A stretch of 64,000 nt of DNA from Stomoxys calcitrans (taxonomy: Eukaryota; Arthropoda; Insecta; Diptera; Muscidae): contig NC_081553.1 of NCBI RefSeq assembly GCF_963082655.1, positions 42,927,672-42,991,671 of the forward strand. Reading direction: 5' to 3'. Positions 31,017 through 44,322 of the stretch are shown one piece after another. The position numbers and the translations under genes are program-made. The notes below the pieces were generated by a model that did not search any database, was not told where the DNA came from, and was given only the letters and a program-made list of their open reading frames with translations. How positions within the stretch are numbered: position 1 is the stretch's first letter; each line of letters begins with the position of its first letter.

Positions 31017-32618
31017 ACTTTTTTAATTGTTTCTCATACATATACACTAAGTACTATCATATCTGCGCTCGCATGTTGCAATACATATTAGTGAACAAGT
31101 GCAGTCGGTTGTAGTAGTTTGCATTGGTTCAGAATCTAATAAACCCAAATGTCAACTCATCTACAAATTTGACTTTTTAAGAGACTGATGAAATTTTTGA
31201 CCCAATTAAAATTGCATACCCTGATAATAGCAGTAGGCGCTGGCAAACTATCTCTCTCTCTAGAGCACTTTATTTAGAAATTCACGCAATTGTCAATCAA
31301 CTATTCTTAAAAGATTGTCCAACGATGCAGCATCATTTCGCACAACAAACTTGACAACACTACAAATTACCCCATAAGAAAAACCGTTACTCGTTAATTT
31401 AATTTAAACAAAATGTATGGCAGCAATTATGTCTATTACATCGATCTGATGTGGCGTAAACGCCACAACATTATTTACAATCGCTAATTGAATGCAACGC
31501 ACTCACTCGATGAGATGTCATGAATGCCAACGATGATAAAAAGCCAAAGTCATTACAGAAATATTTAAAAAGCAATTTTAATAAATTATTGAAATTGCTG
31601 TTATACCTGGAGCACAGCCATTAGCGTTGGAATAAATGAAAGAAGTAAAGGAGCCAGCAACTCTATCACAGGCGGTAGACAAGTGCGTTGTGCCTCTGTC
31701 TGTCTGCCTGTTTCTTTGTTTATCCGTCCATCTGAGCCTATTTGGCATTCACCAATTTACATGCGTATGGTACAACCAGTTAAGGATGTGTTAACACATC
31801 TTCCCAGCAAAGTAATTTATATGGGCTTCTAAACGCTTCGTTACTTAAACTAGAGCATTTGAAGTGAAGCCAACTAGCTCCGTTGAATGGCTGAGTGGCA
31901 TACGCATGAAGCTACTAAACACAATGGCTTGAGTTTAAGTCTGCTGCACCACTAGACGAAGAAAAATGCCCAAGTGTTACTGTATTTGTTTAAGGTAAGG
32001 TTAAAGTGGCGCTCTGTTATCAGATTAACTTAGGCAATTTATTCCTTTGAGCTAGTACCGAAATAAAATCAGAAAGATTTATTAAGGCCTTCGTATCTTT
32101 ATATTTAAATAATAGAGAGTGTGTACTGGATATCATCGATTTTTTCTTAAAGGCCGATAATGCCTTAATGTATGAACTATTTATACAGTTTATACGGCTT
32201 TGTTATGGAGCGCCATATTCCGAAATGTTCAATTATTCATAGATCTGACTATAAATCAGATTGAATTTGAAAGATTACAATTGCCGCTATGCTTCAACGC
32301 ATGGACCACGACGCATGACATAAAAGGACTTTAATCTAATCATTATGGTTATTGATGGCCTCGTCAACTATTTAGGTGGCCTTTACAGTATAGCTTCTTC
32401 AATGTCTAACACCACATTTGTTTTATCTTTCTAACATAGATTTGGTATTCTTCTACGTGAAGCAACATAACTTTGGATTTAACCAATTCTGCCACAATAA
32501 TACCCCTAATCTTGTCGTATACCTCATGCAGCTGGTGGTTAAAAGCAGGGCTGCGACTTCAACCCCGGCAAAATTGGTCGATTCCGACTCCGAGCACTTA
32601 TTAAAAAAATTAAATTAA
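31017..32618. other. Unassigned intergenic sequence
   Basis: No coding or repeat signature recognised. AT-rich, with a (CT)n run near 31248-31262. Confidence 0.5.
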
Positions 32619-33885
32619 ATAAGTAAAAGCGTGCTAAGTTCGGCCGGGCCGAATCTTATATACCCTCCACCATGGATCGCATTTGTCGAGTTCTTTTCCC
32701 GGCATCTCTTCTTAGGCAAAAAAAAAAAAAAAAGATATAAGAAAAGATTTGCTCTGCTAGTAGAGCGATATCAAGATATGGTCCGGTTTGGACCACAATT
32801 AAATTATATGTTCGAATTGCGCCCTTTGTGGGCTCAAGAAGTAAAATAGAGAGATCGTTTTATATGGGAGCTGTATCGGCCTATAGACCACTTCAGACCA
32901 TAATAAACACGTATGTTAATGGTCATGAGAGAATCCGTAGTACAAAATTTCAGGCAAATCGGATAATAATTGCGATCTCTAGAGGCTCAAGAAGTCAAGA
33001 CCCCGGTCCGGTTTATATGGCAGCTATATCAGGTTATGAATCGACTTGTACTTTATTTGACATAGTTGTTGAAAGTAACAATAAAAAACGTCTTGCGAAA
33101 TTTCAGTCAAATCGGATAGGAATTGCGCCCTCTAGAAGCTCAAGAAGTCAAGACCCCAGATCGGTTTATATGGCACCTATATCAGGTTATCAACCGATTT
33201 GAACAATACTTGTCACAGTTGTTGGATATAATAACAAAACACGTCGTGCAAAATTTCATTCCAATAGGATAAGAATTGCGCACTCTAAAGGCTCAATAAG
33301 TCAAGACCCAAGATCGGTTTATATGACAGCTATATCAGGTTATGGACCGATTTGAACAATACTTGGCATTTTTGTTGGATATAATAACAAAACACGTCGT
33401 GCAAAATTTCATTCCAATCGGATAAGAATTGCGCACTCTAGAGGCTCACGAAGTCAAGGCCCAAGATCGGTTTATATGGCAGCTATATCAAAACATGGAC
33501 CGATATGGCCCATTTACAATACCAACCGACCTACACTAATAATAAGTATATGTGCAAAATTTCAAGCGGCTAGCTTTACTCCTTCGGAAGTTAGCGTGCT
33601 TTCGACAGACAGACGGACGGACGGACGGACGGACGGACAGACGGACGGACGGACAGACGGACAGACGGACGGACGGACGGACGGAATGACGGAATGACGG
33701 ACGGACGGACGGACAGACGGACGGACAGACGGACGGACAGACGGACGGACATGGCTAGATCGACATAAAATTTCACGACGATCAAGAATATATATACTTT
33801 ATGGGGTCTAAGACGAATATTTCGAGTAGTTACAATCAGAATGACGAAATTAGTATACCCCCCATCTTATGGTGGAGGGTATAAA
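32619..33885 (-). mobile_element. HINE-B element, full length
   Basis: Complete from the AAGTAAAAGCGTGCTAAG end with hairpin to the GGTGGAGGGTATAAAA end. The (GACGG)n tract is much expanded (about 33605-33751). Confidence 0.88.
33605..33751. repeat. Expanded (GACG)n/(GACA)n microsatellite in HINE-B
   Basis: About 147 bp of GACG/GACA tetramers, the (GTCY)n tract of the element on the opposite strand. Confidence 0.9.
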
Positions 33886-33891
33886 AAAAAA

Positions 33892-35105
33892 AAACAACTA
33901 AAAACGTGCTTAGTTCGGCCAGGCCGAATCTTATATACCCTCCACCATGGATCGAATTTGTCGAGTTCTTTTCCCGGTATCTCTCTTTATGCAAACAGAG
34001 GACAAAAGATAAGAATTTTTATGCTTTTGGAGCTATATCAAGTTATGGTCCGATTCAAACCACAATTAAATTGAATGTTGGAAACCATAATAGAAGCCAT
34101 TGTGTAAAATTTCAGCCAATTCGAATAGAAATTGCGCCCTTTAGGGGCTCAAGAACTAAAAAAGGTTCATTGGTTTATGTGATAGCTGTATCAGGCTATG
34201 AACCGATTCCGACCATATTTGACACGTATATTGAAGGTCATGGGAGAAGCCGTTATACAAAATTTCTGACAAATCGGATAATAATTGCACCCTCTAGAGG
34301 CTTCAGAAGTCGAGGCCCCAGATAGGTTTATATGACAGCTATACCAGGTTATGGACCGTTGTGAACCATACTTAGCACAGTTATTGGGAGTTATAGTGAA
34401 ATACCTCATGCCAAATTTCAGCCAAATCGGATAATAATTGCGCCCTCAAGAGGCTTAAGAAGTCAAGATTCAAGATCGGTTTCTATGGCAGCTATATCAG
34501 GTTATTGAAAGATTTGCACCATACTAAGCACAGTTATTAGAAGTCATAGCAAAATACGTCCTTCAAAATTTTAGTAAAATCGGATAAGAATTCCGCCCCC
34601 TAGAGGCTCAAAAAGTCAAGATTCAAGATCGGTTTATATGGCAGCTATATCAGGTTATAAACCGTTTTCAACAATACTTAGCACAGTTATTGGTAGTCAT
34701 AGCGAAATACGTCGTGCAAAGTTTCCCTCTAGAGGCTCAAGAAGTCAAGACCCAAGATCGGTTTATATGGCAGCTATATCAAAACAAGGACCGATTTGAA
34801 GCATACTTAGCGCAGTTGATGGAAGTGATACCAAAACACCACTTGCAAAGTTTCAGTCAAATCGGACGAGAATTGCGCCCTCTAGATGCACAAGATGTCA
34901 AGACCCAAGATCGGTTTATATGGCAGCTATATAAGCACCTAGTTTTACTCCTTCGAAAGATAGCGTGCTTTCGAGAGACAGACGGACGGACAGACGGACA
35001 TGACTAGATCGACTTAGAATGACATGACGATCAAGAATATATATAATTATGGAGTCTAAGACGCATATTTCGAGATGTTACAAGCAGAATGACGAAATTA
35101 GTATA
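33892..35105 (-). mobile_element. HINE-B element
   Basis: Starts with AAAAACGTGCTTAGTTCGGCC at the 3' end. Array units follow, then a short GACGG tract near 34980-35000 and the 5' part ACGAAATTAGTATATATAT. It directly abuts the previous and the next copies. Confidence 0.8.
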
Positions 35106-38018
35106 TATATTTTTATATCCACCACCATAGGATGAGGGTATACTAATCAAGTCATTCCGTTTGTAACACCTGGAAATATTCGTCTAAGATCTCATCTTAT
35201 ATATAAAAATCAATTTGTGTTTGTTTGTAGGTTTGTTTGCTTGTATGTTTGTGTGTTCCCTATAGACTCAGAAACGGCAAAACCGATTTTCTTGAAATTT
35301 TCACAGATGATGCATAATGACCACGTGGTGAAAAAAGGGTACTACATTTTTTGATATTTAATGGGGGGCGGACCCTCCCCCATACCCTAATTTTCAGAAA
35401 CGCCAGATCACGGAGATGGGTGATGCGATTTAAGCGAAATTTTGTGTGCTCTCATTTAGTAGTACCCTAAAAATAAAAATTTGGTATCCAAATTTCGGAT
35501 AGGCTACCTAGAGGGGCCTGCCCCACCCAAAAACCTACCAAACATATATTTAGACCAATCACGACAATATGGGAATCAAATGAAAGGTATTTAGGATAAG
35601 AAAACGTATCTGATATCCAATTGTCGGACCAAGTGCTAGGGGGGCCACCCCAAGCCCAAAACACCCCTAAATCGGACATATTTAACGACCATAGCAATAT
35701 GGGACTCAAATGAAAGGTATTTGCGAGTAAAATACGAATCTGATATCCAAATGTGGGACCACGTTTCTGGGGGTTCACCCCTTCCCCAAAACACCCCCCA
35801 AACTGGACTTATTTACTGACCATGGGAATAGTGGGCTTAAATAAGAGGTATTTGAATGTAGAATACGAATCTGATATCCAAATATGGGACCAAGTGTTTG
35901 GGGGCGCCGCCTTTCACCAAAAACATCCACCAAAGGGGACAAATTTACGACCATAGCAATACGGGGCTCAAATAAAAGGTCTTTGGAAGTAAAGCACGAA
36001 TTTGATATCAATATTCGGAAAAAGTGTCTATGGGGCCACCCCACCCCCACAATACCACCCAAATAGTAAGTATTTTCTGACTATTGCACTATGAGGCTCA
36101 AATAAGAGGGTTTTTAGAGTAGAACACGATCCGATAGGCCAAATCACTGAGTGGCCGCCCATCCTGCAAAAAAAAACCCCCCAAGCCGGTCATGTTTGCC
36201 GACTATGGAAATATGGGGCTTAAATTAAAGGTATGTGAGATTAGACCACGTATCTGATATCAACAGTAGGGGCCAACTGTCTAGCGGACGTCCCACCACC
36301 ATAACAACCCCAAAATAGGACGTATGTGCTCACCAAGACAATTTGGGTCTTAAATAGAGTGGAACTTAATATTCATTGTTTTTAGGGCCAATATCCCAAA
36401 CCGGACATATATGCTGACTTTTGCAATAAGGAGTTTAAATGAGTTTAGAAAACGAATTTGATATCAAATTTTAAGGGCAATGGCAATATGGGGTTCAAAT
36501 AAATGGTATATAGATATATGAGAATAGAGTACCTTGCTGATATATTTTCCGGGTTTAGTGTTTGGGGGACCACCCCAATCCCGAAAACACTCCTAGATCG
36601 GGCATATTTACCGACCATGTCAATGTGGGTCTTAAATGAAAGGAATTCGGGGGTAGAGCTAAAATTGATACCCACTTTCGGGACCAATTTTCTGGGGGTC
36701 TCTCCTTTCCCAAAATACCCCACAAACAGCAATTTTTTACTGACCATCGCAATATGGGGCTCAAATAAAGGTATTTGGGAGTAGGATACGAATTTGATAT
36801 CCAAATTTAGGACCATGTATTTACCCCTTTCCCAAAACACCCCTAAATGGAAAAAAATTTTCGACTATGCCAATCACATATTGGCATAGTCGAATGAAAG
36901 GTATTTGAGATTAGAAAACGAATTTGATAATCTATTTTGGGGCCATGTGTTTGGGGGACGCCTCATCCTGTAAACTCCTCTTAAGCCAATGTCAATATGG
37001 GGTTTAAATAAATGGTATTTGAGAGAAGAGCACGATGCTGATATTTTTTCAGGGCCTCCCCCGAAAACACCACTAAATCAAACATCATGAGCATATCGGG
37101 CAGAAATGAAGTATTTTAAGAATGGAGTACACCTTACATCCAAACTTAAATTCGTAGACCAATAAAGATCATATGGGATTCAGATAAAGGCACTTATATT
37201 GCTAAACTCTTAGTCAAGTTAGCATGGTATTTCACTAAAAGATCTTTAATTATCGAAAATGAATATTTCAAGGAAACTTTTGTTCCATATAACGTAAAAG
37301 AAGGCGTAGCGGAGCGGGCCCGGGTCAGCTAGTAAAGTATAAAATTCTTGATCGTCTCAGCGCTCTGAGTCGATCTAGCCATGTCCATCCGTCAGTCGAA
37401 ATCGCGATAGCGGTGGAACGCATAAAGCTATCAGCTTTGAATTTTCCACAGGTACTAAATATGGATGGAGGTCGTTGGGTATTGCAAACGGGCCATATCG
37501 GTTCAGATTTAGATATAGCTCCCATATAAACCGATCTCGCGATTTGACTTCTTATGTGCTTACAAACAGCAATTTTTGTTCGATTTGGCTGACATTTTGC
37601 ATGTAGTGTTTTGTTAACACTTCCCACAGCTGTGACAAGTACGGCCCAAATCGGCGTACAACCTGATATAGTTCCCATATAAGCCGATCTCCCGATTTGA
37701 CTTCTTGAGTCCTTACAAGCCGCAATTTTTGTCTGATTTGGCATATAAACCGATCTTGCGAATTGACTTCTTGAGCCGAACATTTTTCCGATTTGGCTGA
37801 AATTTTGCTTGTAGTGTTCTGTTACGACTTTCAACAACAGTATTAAGTACCGTCTAAATCGGTCTATAACCTGATATAGCTCCGATATAAACCGACCTCT
37901 CGATTTTACTTCTTGAGCCCTAACAAGCCGCAATTTTTGTTCGACATTTTTAGCAGAATCCATGGTGATGGGTTCCTAAGATTCGGCCCGGCCGAACCTA
38001 CCACGCTTTAACTTGTTT
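35106..38018 (+). mobile_element. HINE-B element split by a Helitron
   Basis: The head is at 35106-35194 (TATATCCACCACCATAGGATG to GTCTAAGATCTCA). It resumes at 37333 with TAAAGTATAAAATTCTTGATCG, the short GTCCATCCGTC tract and array units. The 3' end is GATTCGGCCCGGCCGAACCT...TTTAACTTG. Removing 35195-37332 restores the head sequence seen in other copies. Confidence 0.9.
35195..37332 (+). mobile_element. Non-autonomous Helitron, copy b, complete
   Basis: Starts TCTTATATATAAAAATCAAT and ends GGGTCAGCTAG. It lies between A35194 and T37333 with no duplication, the canonical Helitron target. Length 2138 bp. Internal direct repeats: the GGTATTT block starts at about 35586, 35716, 35847 and 35978 (period about 130). 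No Rep or helicase frame. Confidence 0.93.
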
Positions 38019-38899
38019 TATTTCAGATGAAATTTAATTTCTTCAATCAAATTCCTAGCAACCATCCCATTGTGTAGTTAGCCTCTGCATTGGAATCTTC
38101 CTCACTTAAGAATTCAACTAAATTTTTACGCACTACAAGTCTAATGTTTCCAATGTGTACATCAATGGTTGCACTGAACAGCTACTGTTAGTCTATGGTT
38201 TTAAGATCAAAACGACATGATAACTAGTAGAAAAAATTGTCGCAAATTTGTTGCAATCTTGGCTTGGCCACAACATAAAAGAGAGCGCGTGTGCCTGAGC
38301 ACATGCTCCAATGGCTGGCTGCAATGCTACGTTAACACAATTTTACCATGTTTGCATGAACATCATAACAAATTCAGGTGGGGGGCGGGGGGTGTGGTAC
38401 CAGCACACAGCGCCATGCTTAGTTTATTTATGATGTTGATGATGAGTTTTTTCCATATGTTTTTCTCGACTGCCTGGCTTTTGCATTTTGTGGTCTTTGC
38501 CAACAACACTAACAACAAGAAATTTGTCACTTGTGTCACTTAAATTATGGCTTTGCGTTTAGGCCGATTTGGAAATATGAGATGCTTTGGGAAAAAAAAC
38601 AGCGACAAAGCAAAAACCATGCTGTTGGCATACAGAAGTGTTAATATCTCAATTTCATTGCAATCGAACGAGTTATAAATTAAGTTATGTCTTGACGCAT
38701 AAATGCCACGTTAAATAATGTTAGTTGATGGTATCAAATTGCAATTTAATTGATAGGATATCTAAATACTGCGTTTATGGTTCGAAACAAATGGAAGAGT
38801 TTTTAAACGGCTTATGTTCAGCCTGTTGAACTTTGGCCTAAGGACTTTTATAAGGACATCGGTTTAAGTGATAGTTATATATATTTCATCTGATCTGGT
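38019..38899. other. Unassigned intergenic sequence
   Basis: Unique-looking; the plus frame 38217-38543 has no recognisable domain. Nothing else seen. Confidence 0.5.
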
Positions 38900-39425
38900 C
38901 CAGATTTACCATGAAAATAGACAACATGACTAAAGAGACGCTATGCAGACACAGCCCTCTAAAAATTGTCAGTGCAATTTAGAGGTCCTTGGAACATAAG
39001 CAATACACCCTAGCCACCTTTCTAACCATAGAAAGTACATTCAACAACTTTAATACTTGAGCGATAGTTAACGCTCTGGGTGACTTTGTCGAGGAGCTAT
39101 TCCTTAGGAACTGAATAAAAACCATGCTGTAGAGCTGAATGTTAAACGCTATAGTGGCTACAGCATGTTTATCGAAGTACCCCACAGGGTGGATTATTCT
39201 AAGGCAACATGTCATCAAGGAGATGCCTAACTATATCCGTCCATTCTGAGTGACATCATAAACTCTACCTGTGGTCACTGGATGCCTGTGCCACTTGGAG
39301 TAAATCCTACGAAAGGTGAGATTGTACTGTTCACCTCAAAAACTATATATTCATGCTTTATTCGCCACGGCTTCGAAGTCAAGAGATATACTTATCAGAA
39401 GGGCGTAATCATGGATTCTTAACTC
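38900..39425 (+). pseudogene. Decayed reverse-transcriptase fragment of a non-LTR element
   Basis: The plus-strand frame near 39003-39090 reads YTLATFLTIESTFNNF, matching the RT block (usual LDIEGAFNN). Another frame near 39275-39425 reads LGVNPTKGEIVLFTSKT and VIMDS, matching the region after the YADD box. The YADD box itself is lost. Confidence 0.7.
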
Positions 39426-39434
39426 TCATATAGC

Positions 39435-39668
39435 ATGGTTGCCCAAAAAGTAATTGCGGATTTTTTAAAAGAAAGTAAATGAATTTTTAGTAAAACTTAG
39501 AATAAACTTTAATCAAATATAGTTTTTTACACTTTTTTTCTAAAGCAAGCTAAAAGTAAAAGCTGATAACTGACAGAAGAAAGAATGCAATTACTGAGTC
39601 ACAAGCTGTGAAAAAATTTGTCAACGCCGACTAATGAAAAATCCGCAATTACTTTTTGGGCAACCCAA
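39435..39668 (-). mobile_element. mariner-type MITE, copy F
   Basis: Right TIR complete; left TIR start decayed (CATGGTTGCCCAAAAAG). It is flanked on the right by a HINE-B head. Confidence 0.85.
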
Positions 39669-39762
39669 TATATACTTTATAGGGTCCTAGACGGATATTT
39701 CAAGGTGTTACAAACGGAATGACCAGATTAGTATAGCCCCATCCTATGGTGGTGGGTAGAAA
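39669..39762 (-). mobile_element. HINE 5' end fragment
   Basis: TATACTTTATAGGGTCCTAG to CCATCCTATGGTGGTGGGTA. The mariner sits in its TA tract; the rest of the HINE is missing. Confidence 0.7.
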
Positions 39763-40326
39763 AATTAAAATACTACGGTAAATTTGACAATATTATTTAG
39801 TTAATATCACCGCAGTTTGACCAATATATAATATTTCATATTATGTGATAAAAAGAGACAATACACTTACAAGTATGGTTATGTCAACCATATTTTTTTT
39901 CTCTGCGTTTAGCTATTATTCTTAACACTCTCCTGTTGTTAGCCCTTTACATCCCATATAAATCTGCGTGCGATATGCTTAAGTTGTTTAACTCATCTTT
40001 AATTTCTTTACACATTTTCATGTAGTTCTTGCAAATTTTTCCCATTGAGATTTACAGTTATCTCGAAGGTCATAATTTTCAAGAAAAAAGAAAATATCAT
40101 CATCGCATGACCGCTATTTATAGTTAATCGCCCATTCACTTTTAAGAACAATTTGGTATTTAGTGAGATTCTGATAATGACTTCCTACTTGAATGGATGG
40201 GATAAAAAATATTAAGGTTTTCACACTTTCATTAACACACTATGGGGACACCATATCCCACAAAAAAAAATATGTCGAAGGATTTGACCAAAATGATTTT
40301 TATGATTGCACGATTAAAACAAAAAA
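39763..40326. other. Unassigned intergenic sequence
   Basis: AT-rich, nothing recognised. Confidence 0.5.
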
Positions 40327-41324
40327 CAAGTAAGAGCGTGCTAAGTTCGGCCGGGCCGAATCTTATGTACCCTCCACCTCCCGGCATCTCTTCTTAGGAT
40401 ATAAGAAAAGGATATAAGAAAAGATTTGATATGCTATTGGAGCGATATCAAGATAGTGTCCGGTTTGGACCACAATTAAATTATATGTTGGAGACCTGTG
40501 TAAAATGTCCGCCAATTCGAATAAGAATTGCGCCATTTGGGGGCTCAAGAAGTAAAATTGAGAGGTCGATTTATATGGGAGCTGTATCAGGCTATAGACC
40601 GCTTCAGACCATAATAAACACGTATGTTGATGGCCATGAGAGGATCCGTCGTACAAAATTTCAGGCAAATCGGATAATAATTGCTTAAGAAGTCAAGATC
40701 CCAGATCGGTTTATATGACAGCTATATCAGGTTATGAACCGATTTGAACCTTATTTGACACAGTAGTAGAAAGTAAGAATAAAATACGTCATGCAAAATT
40801 AAAGCCAAATCGGATAGGAATTGCGCCCTCTAGAGGCTCAAGAAGTCAAGACCCAAGATCGGTTTATATGGCAGCTATATCAGGTTAAGAACTGATTTGA
40901 ACCACACTTGGCACACTTGTTGGATATCGTAACAAAACACGTTGTGCAAAATTTCATTGCAATTGGATAAGAATTGCGCACTCTAGAGGCTCAAGAAGTC
41001 AAGACCCAAGATCGGTTTATATGGCAGCAATATCAAAACATGGACCGATATGACCCATTTACAATACCAACCGACCTACACTAATAAGAAGTATTTGTGC
41101 AAAATTTCAAGTGGCTAGCTTTACTCCTTCGGAAGTTAGCGAGCTTTCGTCAGACAGACGGACGGACGGACGGACGGACAGACGGACGGACATGGCTAGA
41201 TCGACATAAAATGTCGCGACGATCAAGAATATATATACTTTACGGGGTCTCTGACGAATATTTCGAGTAATTACAAACAGAATGACGAAATTTGTATACC
41301 CCCCATCCTATGGTGGAGGGTATA
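40327..41324 (-). mobile_element. HINE-B element
   Basis: Hairpin end (GTGCTAAGTTCGGCCGGGCC), array units, (GACGG)n tract near 41155-41185, and 5' end GGTGGAGGGTATAAAA. Confidence 0.85.
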
Positions 41325-43452
41325 AAAATAGACATATTGAGCTGAAACTTTGCACAGACTATTTTTTGTCCATAAGTTCAAAGATGGGCTATATCGGCCT
41401 ATATTTTGATATAGCCCTCATAAAGACCGCTCCACAGCTTTAGGATCTTAGGCTCATAAAAGCCACATTTATTATCCGACTTTGCTGACCTATGGGAGAG
41501 TCTTCAATTTGGTCAAGATCGGTTCAGATATGGATAGAGCCGCCATATAGACCGATCTCTCGATTTAAGATCTTGGGCCCTTAAAAGGTGCATTTATTGT
41601 TCGAAATCACCGAAGTTTGGGTTAAGCCCTTTGATATACATCTGCAATATGACACAGATTGGCCCAGATTTGGGTATAGCTGCCATATAGACCGATCTCT
41701 CGATTTAAGGTCTTGGGCTGATAAAAGGCGCATTTATTTTCCAATTTCGCCGAAACTTCCGGCAGTGAGTTGTGTTAAGCCCTACAACAATTTCCTTCAA
41801 TTTGGCCAAGATCAGTTCAGATTTGGATATCACCGCCATATAGACCGGCCTCTCGATTTAAGGTCTTGGGCCCATAAAAGGCGCATCTATTGTCTGATTT
41901 TACCAAAATTTGGGACAGTGAGTTGCGTTAGGCCCTACAAAAATTTTCTTCAATTTGGACCAGATCGGTTCAGATTTGGATATAGCTGCCATATAGACCC
42001 ATCTTCAGATTTAGGGTCTAAGCCCCTAAAAGTCACATTTATTTTTCGATTTTGCTGAAATTTGGGACAATGAGTTGTCTTAGACCCTTCAACGGCCTTC
42101 GCTAATTTGGCTCCGGTCCAAATTTGGATATAGCTGCCCTATAGACCGATCCGCCGATTTAAGTTCTTAGGCCTATAAAAGCCACTATAATTATGGGATT
42201 TTGCTGAAATTGGAGACAGTGAGTTGTGTTAGGCCCTCCGACATCTTTCTTCAATTTGGCTCCGATTGGTTTAGATTTGGATATAGCTGCCATATAGACC
42301 GATCCTCCGATTTAAGGTCTTAGGCCCATAAAAGACGCATTTATTGTCCGATTTTACCAAAATTTGGAACAGTGGGTTGTGTTAGGCCCTTCGACATCCT
42401 TCTTCAATTTGGCCCCGATCGGTTGAGATTAGGATATAGCTCCCATATAGACCGATCTCTCGAATTAAGGTCTTGGGCCTATAAAAGGTGCATTTATAAT
42501 CCGATTATGCCATAATTTGGGACAGTGAGTTGTGTGATGCCCTTCCACATCCTTCTTCAATTTGGCGTAGATCGGTCCAGATTTGGATATAGCTGCCCTA
42601 GAGACCGATCCGCCGATTTAAGGTCTTTGGCCCCTAAAAGACGCATTTATTGTCCGATGTCGCCGAAATATGGGGAAGTAAGCTATGTAAAACCTTTCGC
42701 CATCTTTCTTCAATTTGGCATAGATCGGTTAAGATTTGGATATAGCTGCCATATTCACCGATCTCTTAATTAAAAGTCTTGGCCCCATTAAAGGCACATT
42801 TATAATCCGTTTTCGCTGAAATTTGACACAGTGACTTATGTTAGGCTTTTCGACATCCGTGTCGTATAAGGTTCAGATCGGTCTATATTTGGATATGGCT
42901 ACCAAAAAGACCTTTATTTTGTTCTGCAAAATTGAACAATGACTTGTACTTATTAGACCACTCAATGTTCGTGTCTAATTTGGTACAAATCGGACCATAT
43001 TTCGATATAGCCTCTATGGGGGCATGCAAATTGCAAATTTTGCCCATGAACATTCCACTAAGGAACAGGGGCAAACTTCTCACATATCAATGAGTGCAGT
43101 CCAATTTAAGTAAAATCTCAATGATAAGGGGCCTCCTTTTTATAGCCGAGTCCGAACGGCGTGCCGCAGTGCGACACCTCTTTGGAGAGAAGTTTTACAT
43201 GGCATAGTACCTCACAAATGTTGCCAGCATTAGGAGGAAAAACCACCGCTGAAAATTTTTTCTGATGGTCTCGCCAAGATTCGAGCCGAGGCGTTCAGCG
43301 TCATAGGGGGACATCCGAACCTCTGCGCTACGGTGGTCTATGGGTGCATAAATTATGAATTTTTCACCGGATTATGACGACAGGTGGTTTACATATATAC
43401 CCAAGGTGGTGGGTATCCAAAGTTCGGCCCGCCCGAACTCAACGCCTTTTTA
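41325..43452 (+). mobile_element. HINE-A element with nested SINE, 5' truncated
   Basis: Begins at AAAATAGACATATTGAGCTG, the sequence that normally follows the (GTCY)n tract. It has about ten array units, and ends with ACCCAAGGTGGTGGGTATCC, a slightly decayed hairpin and CGCCTTTTTACTT. A SINE is nested at 43021-43336. Confidence 0.85.
43021..43336 (-). mobile_element. tRNA-derived SINE with target-site duplication
   Basis: Minus copy flanked by the direct repeat TCTATGGG (43013-43020 and 43337-43344). Removing it restores the HINE-A sequence, which makes its ends secure. B box complement near 43270-43285, A box complement near 43319-43333. Confidence 0.92.
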
Positions 43453-44322
43453 CTTTGTATACACTCCACCATAGGATGGGGGTATACTATTTTCGCCATT
43501 CTGTTTGTATCACCTCGAAATGTGCGTCTGAAAAGTAAAGTATATATATTTTTGATCGTCGCGACATTTTATGTCTATCTAGCCATGTCCGTCCGTCGTC
43601 CGTCTGTCCGTTCGTCTATCGGTCGAAAGCTCGCCAACTTTCGTAGGAGTAAAGTTATGCGCTTAAAATTTTGCACAAATACTTTTTTTTAGTGTACGTC
43701 ATTTGGAATTGAAAATGGGCCAAATCGGTCCATGTTTTGATAAAGCTGCCATATAAACTGTTCTTGGTTCTTGACTTATTGAGCCTCTAGAAGACGCAAT
43801 TCTTATCCGATTTGGCTGAAATTTTGCATGAGGTGTTTTGTTGTGACTTCCAATAACTGTGCGCAAATCGGTACATAACCTGATATTGCTGCCATATAAA
43901 CCGATCTGGAATCTTGAATACTTGAGCCTCTAGTGGGCGCAATTCTCATCCGATTTGGAAGAAATTTTGTACAACGGCTTCTCTCATGACCTTCAACATT
44001 CGTGCCTAATATGGTCCGAATCGATCTGTAGCTTGATACAGCTCCCATATAAACCGATCTCCCGAGTTTGCCTTTTCAGCCCCAACAAGGAGCAATTCTT
44101 ATCCAAATGGACTGAAATATTAAACAATGACTTCTGCAATGTTCAGCATTCATGATCCGTAGCGGACTATAACCTGTGTATAGCTTCAATATTATAACAG
44201 TTCATATTCAATATTCTTTGTTAGCCTAAAATGAGATGCCGCGCAAAGAACTCGAAAAATGCGATCCATGGTGGAGGGTATATAAGATTCGGCCCGGCCG
44301 AACATAGCAGGCTCTTACTTGT
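43453..44322 (+). mobile_element. HINE-B element, short
   Basis: 5' end TACACTCCACCATAGGATGG, (GTCY)n near 43592-43610, three to four array units, then ATCCATGGTGGAGGGTATAT and the hairpin end CTCTTACTTGT. Confidence 0.88.

Noticed and set aside
31880..31970. tRNA-like TGGCTGAGTGGCA stretch
   Set aside because: Only a weak A-box match with no matching B box or foldable cloverleaf.
37325..37963. Minus-strand open frame of 212 codons
   Set aside because: Lies within HINE-B array units and its head; the peptide is the array translation, not a gene.
38217..38543. Open frame of 108 codons
   Set aside because: No domain or splice context. The hydrophobic C-terminal half is T-rich translation; there is no support beyond length.
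41588..42058. Open frame of 156 codons
   Set aside because: Made of HINE-A array units (51-codon period); the same peptide recurs in many copies with stops.
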